NCBI GenBank assembly: GCA_030607835.1
Contig: JAUWJE010000055.1
Span: forward strand, 1 to 9,128
Reading direction: 5' to 3'
Source of the DNA: Candidatus Fermentibacterota bacterium
GTDB taxonomy: Bacteria; Fermentibacterota; Fermentibacteria; Fermentibacterales; JCC-6
Length of the DNA stretch: 9,128 nucleotides
In this document: piece after piece, positions 6,506 through 9,128 of the stretch
How the letters are laid out: each line of letters begins with the position of its first letter
Numbering within the stretch: the first letter of the stretch is position 1
The notes under the pieces: generated by a model
What the model was told of the DNA's origin: nothing
What the model saw: only the letters and a program-made list of their open reading frames with translations
Database searches by the model: none
Made by a program: the position numbers and the translations under genes

Positions 6506-6534
6506 TATTTAGTACGAAATGTTCCACATGTCAA
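6506..6534 (-). promoter_or_regulatory. Candidate promoter of the 5008-6486 gene
   Basis: On the minus strand TTGACA (6529-6534) is followed after 17 nt by TAAATA (6506-6511), a perfect -35 with a poor -10. The transcript would start close to 6500, giving a very short leader. Confidence 0.4.
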
Positions 6535-6590
6535 ATAGATAGGAAAGTTACTTTATTTAATTTGTGTTAGACTTGATTCACTGAACGGTA

Positions 6591-6629
6591 TTCTCGATGT
6601 TGATGTTCATTGGATAGAGAATGGCGACC
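6591..6629 (+). repeat. Upstream block type II, copy 2
   Basis: Partner of 347-385, with four mismatches in 39 nt. It ends in the start of the small ORF at 6621, which belongs to a different coding type from the one after the other copy. Confidence 0.8.
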
Positions 6630-6734
6630 CTAGTAACTTCTTGTTGGAACACCTTGATACCGTGGTTGAGGAAGATCGCTTCTATATGCGTGTTACCGCA
6701 GTATCAGCTTCAGGAGTGCGATTTTGTCAAATAA
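6621..6734 (+). CDS. Small ORF family member B (37 codons)
   Basis: The frame begins MATLVTSCWNTLIPWL, continues RKIASICVLPQYQLQ and stops at TAA 6732-6734. An in-frame TAG two codons before the ATG (6615-6617) fixes the earliest start. It is the longest well-aligned copy: the first 21 residues match the 3447 copy apart from R/Q17 and the start, mostly with silent codon changes, and share N10, W15, R17 and A20 with the 377 copy. The ribosome site is weak (GAGA against the ATG). The middle is hydrophobic with one Trp in each half. The frame lies 53 codons ahead of, and in register with, the helix-turn-helix frame at 6780. Function is unknown. Confidence 0.45.
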   Translation: MATLVTSCWNTLIPWLRKIASICVLPQYQLQECDFVK

Positions 6735-6779
6735 CGCCTTTAACCGCTCTGTGTCTTGATTTATATAGCCAAGTAGGAT

Positions 6780-7193
6780 TTGAATACTTGTCTCTATCAA
6801 GCAATATATGCGAAGACTGTGGACCGAATAGTGGTTAGTTCGAGACTTGATTGGTACGCCGGACTCCTGTCCAGTCGAACTCAGATAAAGCACTCTTATC
6901 CAGTCTCTGTTCTACGTCCTGATCTATCGAAAACTAAACCGGTATCAAAGAGATATTGCAATCCAGTCATCTACGCCAAGGAGCTTCATGATGAGATGGT
7001 CTGTGATGAACTCACTAGGAAACAACTCGCTGAAAGGCATAATGTCTCCTCAGACAGGATCACTCAATGGCTGTGCTTGTTGAAGCTTCCAGAAGAGATG
7101 AAGAGAGCAATCATTGCTTTTGGAGACTACTGGTGTAGCTAAGTGATTACGGAACGGGAACTGCGTAGGCAACGAAGATCAGGACTGGAATAG
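6780..7193 (+). pseudogene. Helix-turn-helix protein, second copy, interrupted by TAA
   Basis: The open part (TTG 6780 to TAA 7140-7142, 120 codons) is homologous to the 3675-4061 protein from residue 14-15 (V-DRI) onward. The helix-turn-helix LTRKQLAERHNVSSDRITQW is intact (78-97) and keeps the Leu that is Pro in the sister copy. At the position where the sister reads NGQVITEREL, this copy reads CS-stop-VITEREL; the frame stays open after the stop for 16 codons and ends at TAG 7191-7193. So the basic tail is cut off by a single stop codon. The TTG start has no convincing ribosome site. Probably a decaying duplicate; a truncated but functional DNA-binding protein is the alternative. Confidence 0.6.
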
Positions 7194-7244
7194 GATGTTT
7201 GACTGAGTTGTTGCTTGGAAGAATGTATCTTAAGACACTAAGCT

Positions 7245-8861
7245 CTATCTAATAACTATGCAGCGACTTGATGTAGAGAGACTTCCAGCGACAAGCCTTA
7301 GCAGGTACATACCTGAGCAGAGGCTGGAGCCATCAAGATATTCGGAGTACATCCCTGCAGGAACAACCTCATCAACAAGGGTCTCAACGAGTCGACCGGA
7401 GAGATCGAACACTGAAAGATTTACTTGTGAAGCTTCATCAAGCTGATAACACACAGTACATGATGAGCTGAATGGATTTGGGAAGGATTTTAACACAAGC
7501 ATTGTTTCAGGTGAAGAGGATTCTTCCTCTTCTACAGTAAGCCAGTAATTGACACCACTTCCTCCGAAGGCTCCCATGTCGTTGCGTGTGGTTCCCAGGG
7601 CTGGCCAGAGGGCATAACCCGGATTGAATGGATCTTCTGGATCGTTGTATTCCCATGCGGGATTACCAGCATCTACGCAAGGGGAGCCCAAGGAGAGGTG
7701 ATAATCACCAAGAGGTCCCGTCTCAAACTGGGGATCGATATCGATGTTACCGGAACCCCAGTAGAGGGTGGCATAGGTGTCAAGGAAAATTGAATCTTGT
7801 CCATATTCAACATTGCCGTATTCAATAGATGCATGCGTTGAATCAGCAAAAGCAAGAAGATAGATCTGCGATCCTATTAGCGCATTGTTTCCACAGATAA
7901 TGGAATTTGTAACAAAAATAGAGTCGTTCTTACTCAAAAGACCTCCTCCTTTCGCAGTGGCGGAGTTAAATGCTATAGTATTATTCTCCAAGTAAACATT
8001 ATTATGGGAGTATTCACCTACTCCCCCTCCGTATCCAGCGGTATTCTCAACAATGAGGTTTCCAATGAGTGTCGCTTTGCTGACACTTCCTATGAAAACC
8101 CCACCTCCCGATCCACCATCGTTTCCGGAAATGTAATTACCGCATAGTAGTACATTTGTACCAACTATTCCGATACCACCACCATTATGATCAGAATAGT
8201 TATCACTGATATTATTGTTGATAACCACTGCTGTATCACCCCAGATATAAAGTCCACCACCATACTGAGCTTCATTGTTCGTAATGTTGCAGTCGATTAT
8301 TGTAAAAGGGGAAATATCACCAACATTTGTAGCGCAAATACCCCCGCCTTTGGAAGGTCCATAAGCATGGTTGTTACTTACAGCACAGTTTGCTATTCGA
8401 GTACTTGAATATCGAGCGTATATTCCTGCTCCACCTCCGTCTGTAACACAATCGGTAATAACGTTGTTCTGAATAGTCGGTGAAGAGTTGGTGATGTAAA
8501 GACCACCACCATGATCAACAACTTCCTGTTTTCCCGACGCTGCTCCATCTGAGATCTGGTTCCTTAATGTAAAGCCCTGCAGTACAGCGGTACTGTCCTC
8601 ACCTCCTGTGAACATCACGCAGTGGAAGTCCATGAAGGTTCGAATGAGAGTGTTTTCGGGACCAGACGTACTCATCACAACGATGTTCTTCCCCTGGAAG
8701 CTTATTGGCCCTCCGTATTCACCGGGGGACACAAGCACTGTATCACCGTCCTGTGAAGCACTGATAGCACTTTGGATGGAAGGGTATTCAGAGGGAACAA
8801 GCAGAGTATCCGCAGTAAGTAAAGCGCAAAAGGCTATCAGAAGTAACACTGAATTCTTCAT
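7245..8861 (-). CDS. Exported parallel beta-helix protein with type IX-like C-terminal domain
   Basis: 538 residues. There is a signal peptide at 1-17 (MKNSVLLLIAFCALLTA). The opening VPSEYPSIQSAISASQDGDTVL (22-43) with PGEY is the standard entry of right-handed parallel beta-helix (pectate-lyase-like) surface proteins. Helix coils are marked by GGG triplets at about 118, 142, 172, 201, 227, 252, 278 and 305, spaced 24-30 residues, with Asn-rich turns such as NNxISxN. DMGAFGG (428-434) closes the helix domain in relatives I know. A Glu/Ser linker (443-450) leads to a sorting-type domain: FPNPFSSS (460-467), FDLSGRLVETL (485-495), GMYLLRL, ending CIVIR. No catalytic residues are evident, so binding or adhesion is as likely as polysaccharide cleavage. 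It is transcribed alone, divergently from 8971. Confidence 0.88.
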   Translation of the reverse strand: MKNSVLLLIAFCALLTADTLLVPSEYPSIQSAISASQDGDTVLVSPGEYGGPISFQGKNIVVMSTSGPENTLIRTFMDFHCVMFTGGEDSTAVLQGFTLRNQISDGAASGKQEVVDHGGGLYITNSSPTIQNNVITDCVTDGGGAGIYARYSSTRIANCAVSNNHAYGPSKGGGICATNVGDISPFTIIDCNITNNEAQYGGGLYIWGDTAVVINNNISDNYSDHNGGGIGIVGTNVLLCGNYISGNDGGSGGGVFIGSVSKATLIGNLIVENTAGYGGGVGEYSHNNVYLENNTIAFNSATAKGGGLLSKNDSIFVTNSIICGNNALIGSQIYLLAFADSTHASIEYGNVEYGQDSIFLDTYATLYWGSGNIDIDPQFETGPLGDYHLSLGSPCVDAGNPAWEYNDPEDPFNPGYALWPALGTTRNDMGAFGGSGVNYWLTVEEEESSSPETMLVLKSFPNPFSSSCTVCYQLDEASQVNLSVFDLSGRLVETLVDEVVPAGMYSEYLDGSSLCSGMYLLRLVAGSLSTSSRCIVIR

Positions 8862-8863
8862 GA

Positions 8864-8890
8864 TCAGTATACACTCCGTTCATATACTGA
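8864..8890 (-). promoter_or_regulatory. Inverted repeat around the ribosome site of the beta-helix gene
   Basis: TCAGTATA (8864-8871) and TATACTGA (8883-8890) are perfect 8-nt inverted arms with an 11-nt centre. In the minus-strand transcript the only Shine-Dalgarno-like GGAG (plus CTCC, 8874-8877) would be in the loop, and the 3' arm would lie between it and the ATG. It could be a translation-control hairpin or an operator. Confidence 0.4.
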
Positions 8891-8909
8891 ATGTAACTGT
8901 TTACACTCC
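8865..8909 (-). repeat. Direct 13-nt repeats upstream of the beta-helix gene
   Basis: CAGTATACACTCC (8865-8877) and CTGTTTACACTCC (8897-8909) differ at two positions and start 32 nt apart, about three DNA turns. One lies between the proposed -35 and -10 boxes, the other beyond the proposed transcript start, an arrangement seen for repressor sites. Confidence 0.4.
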
Positions 8910-8918
8910 ATATAACAA
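8890..8918 (-). promoter_or_regulatory. Candidate promoter of the beta-helix gene
   Basis: Minus-strand TTGTTA (8913-8918), a 17-nt spacer and TACATT (8890-8895), each four of six consensus matches. The transcript would start near 8883, within the inverted repeat. Confidence 0.35.
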
Positions 8919-8928
8919 TGTTGTATTC

Positions 8929-8956
8929 TTGATATAAAAAGAACATTGGTTAATTT
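8929..8956 (+). promoter_or_regulatory. Candidate promoter of the 8971 gene
   Basis: TTGATA (8929-8934), a 16-nt spacer and TAATTT (8951-8956). Weak boxes and a very short leader make this tentative; it would be divergent from the beta-helix promoter. Confidence 0.25.
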
Positions 8957-8970
8957 GAAAGGTGTGTAAA

Positions 8971-9128
8971 ATGAAAAGCTTCAGACTGCCGCTCATGATA
9001 TTTCTCTTTATCTGCACAACGCTGTTCGTTGTTTCATCCAGCGCAACAAATTTCTACGAACGGCACGGTAACAACTTTATTTATCTTGAACTTGAAAGTA
9101 CTTCTCCGAACAAGTACGACACACTTAC
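8971..9128 (+). CDS. N-terminal part of an exported protein (runs off the window)
   Basis: 52 complete codons are visible from ATG 8971, with GAAAGGTG at 8957-8964 as ribosome site. Residues 1-25 form a good signal peptide: positive start (MKSFR), hydrophobic core (LMIFLFICTTLFVV) and a cleavage site after SSSA. The mature start (TNFYERHGNNFIYLELES) is not recognised. Transcribed divergently from the beta-helix gene, it may share its control region. Confidence 0.75.
   Translation, partial: MKSFRLPLMIFLFICTTLFVVSSSATNFYERHGNNFIYLELESTSPNKYDTL

Noticed and set aside
6590..6720. Alternative reading frame giving DVHWIENGDPSNF-like peptide across the repeats
   Set aside because: Differences between copies are mostly residue-changing in this frame but mostly silent in the MAT frame, so the MAT frame is the better candidate.
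7618..7855. Short open frames opposite the beta-helix gene
   Set aside because: They are antisense shadows of a well-supported coding sequence.

Overview
The window looks like a chromosomal accessory region of an uncultured bacterium with moderate GC content. I favour a Gram-negative relative of the FCB/Fermentibacteria-Cloacimonadota-like candidate phyla. The reasons are two long exported proteins ending in type IX-secretion-like C-terminal domains, a type IV pilus retraction ATPase, and a set of short exported proteins with a W-G-S-I-K-type C-terminal tail. This placement is inference; no marker gene is present.

Layout. 1-271: the 3' end of an exported-protein gene with an in-frame TGA just before its tail. 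272-758: a repeat, a small ORF, and a remnant that keeps only the leader and signal peptide of the same gene family. 759-2275: pilT and an overlapping downstream gene encoding a protein of two similar halves. 2276-2700: intergenic, with a small ORF and a strong promoter. 2701-3384: an intact member of the exported family. 3385-4061: repeat, small ORF and a helix-turn-helix ORF. 4120-4822: promoter and an unrelated exported protein that ends in the same tail. 4823-5007: repeat, small ORF and hairpin. 5008-6486 (minus): exported propeller-type protein. 6487-7193: repeat, small ORF and a second, interrupted copy of the helix-turn-helix ORF. 7245-8861 (minus): exported parallel beta-helix protein. 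8971-end: start of a divergent exported protein.

The main unexplained structure is a family of five short reading frames, about 20-70 codons, at 377, 2464, 3447, 4941 and 6621. They can be aligned from the start codon (M-A/V-T, N/D at position 10, W at 15, L/I at 16). Within the two close pairs (3447/6621 and 2464/4941) most differences in the conserved part are synonymous, so the frame appears to have been under protein-level selection. Blocks upstream of the start codon group the copies differently from the coding parts, so the units look like mosaics joined near the start codon. Four of the five copies are downstream of, or adjacent to, exported-protein genes or helix-turn-helix ORFs.

The second theme is export. 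Three plus-strand proteins share only a nine-residue C-terminal tail, and two minus-strand proteins carry longer sorting-type domains. The exported-protein genes, their repeated leaders and the decaying copies suggest a locus that diversifies surface or secreted proteins by duplication and recombination. No complete recombinase, integron integrase, tRNA, rRNA or CRISPR array is visible.
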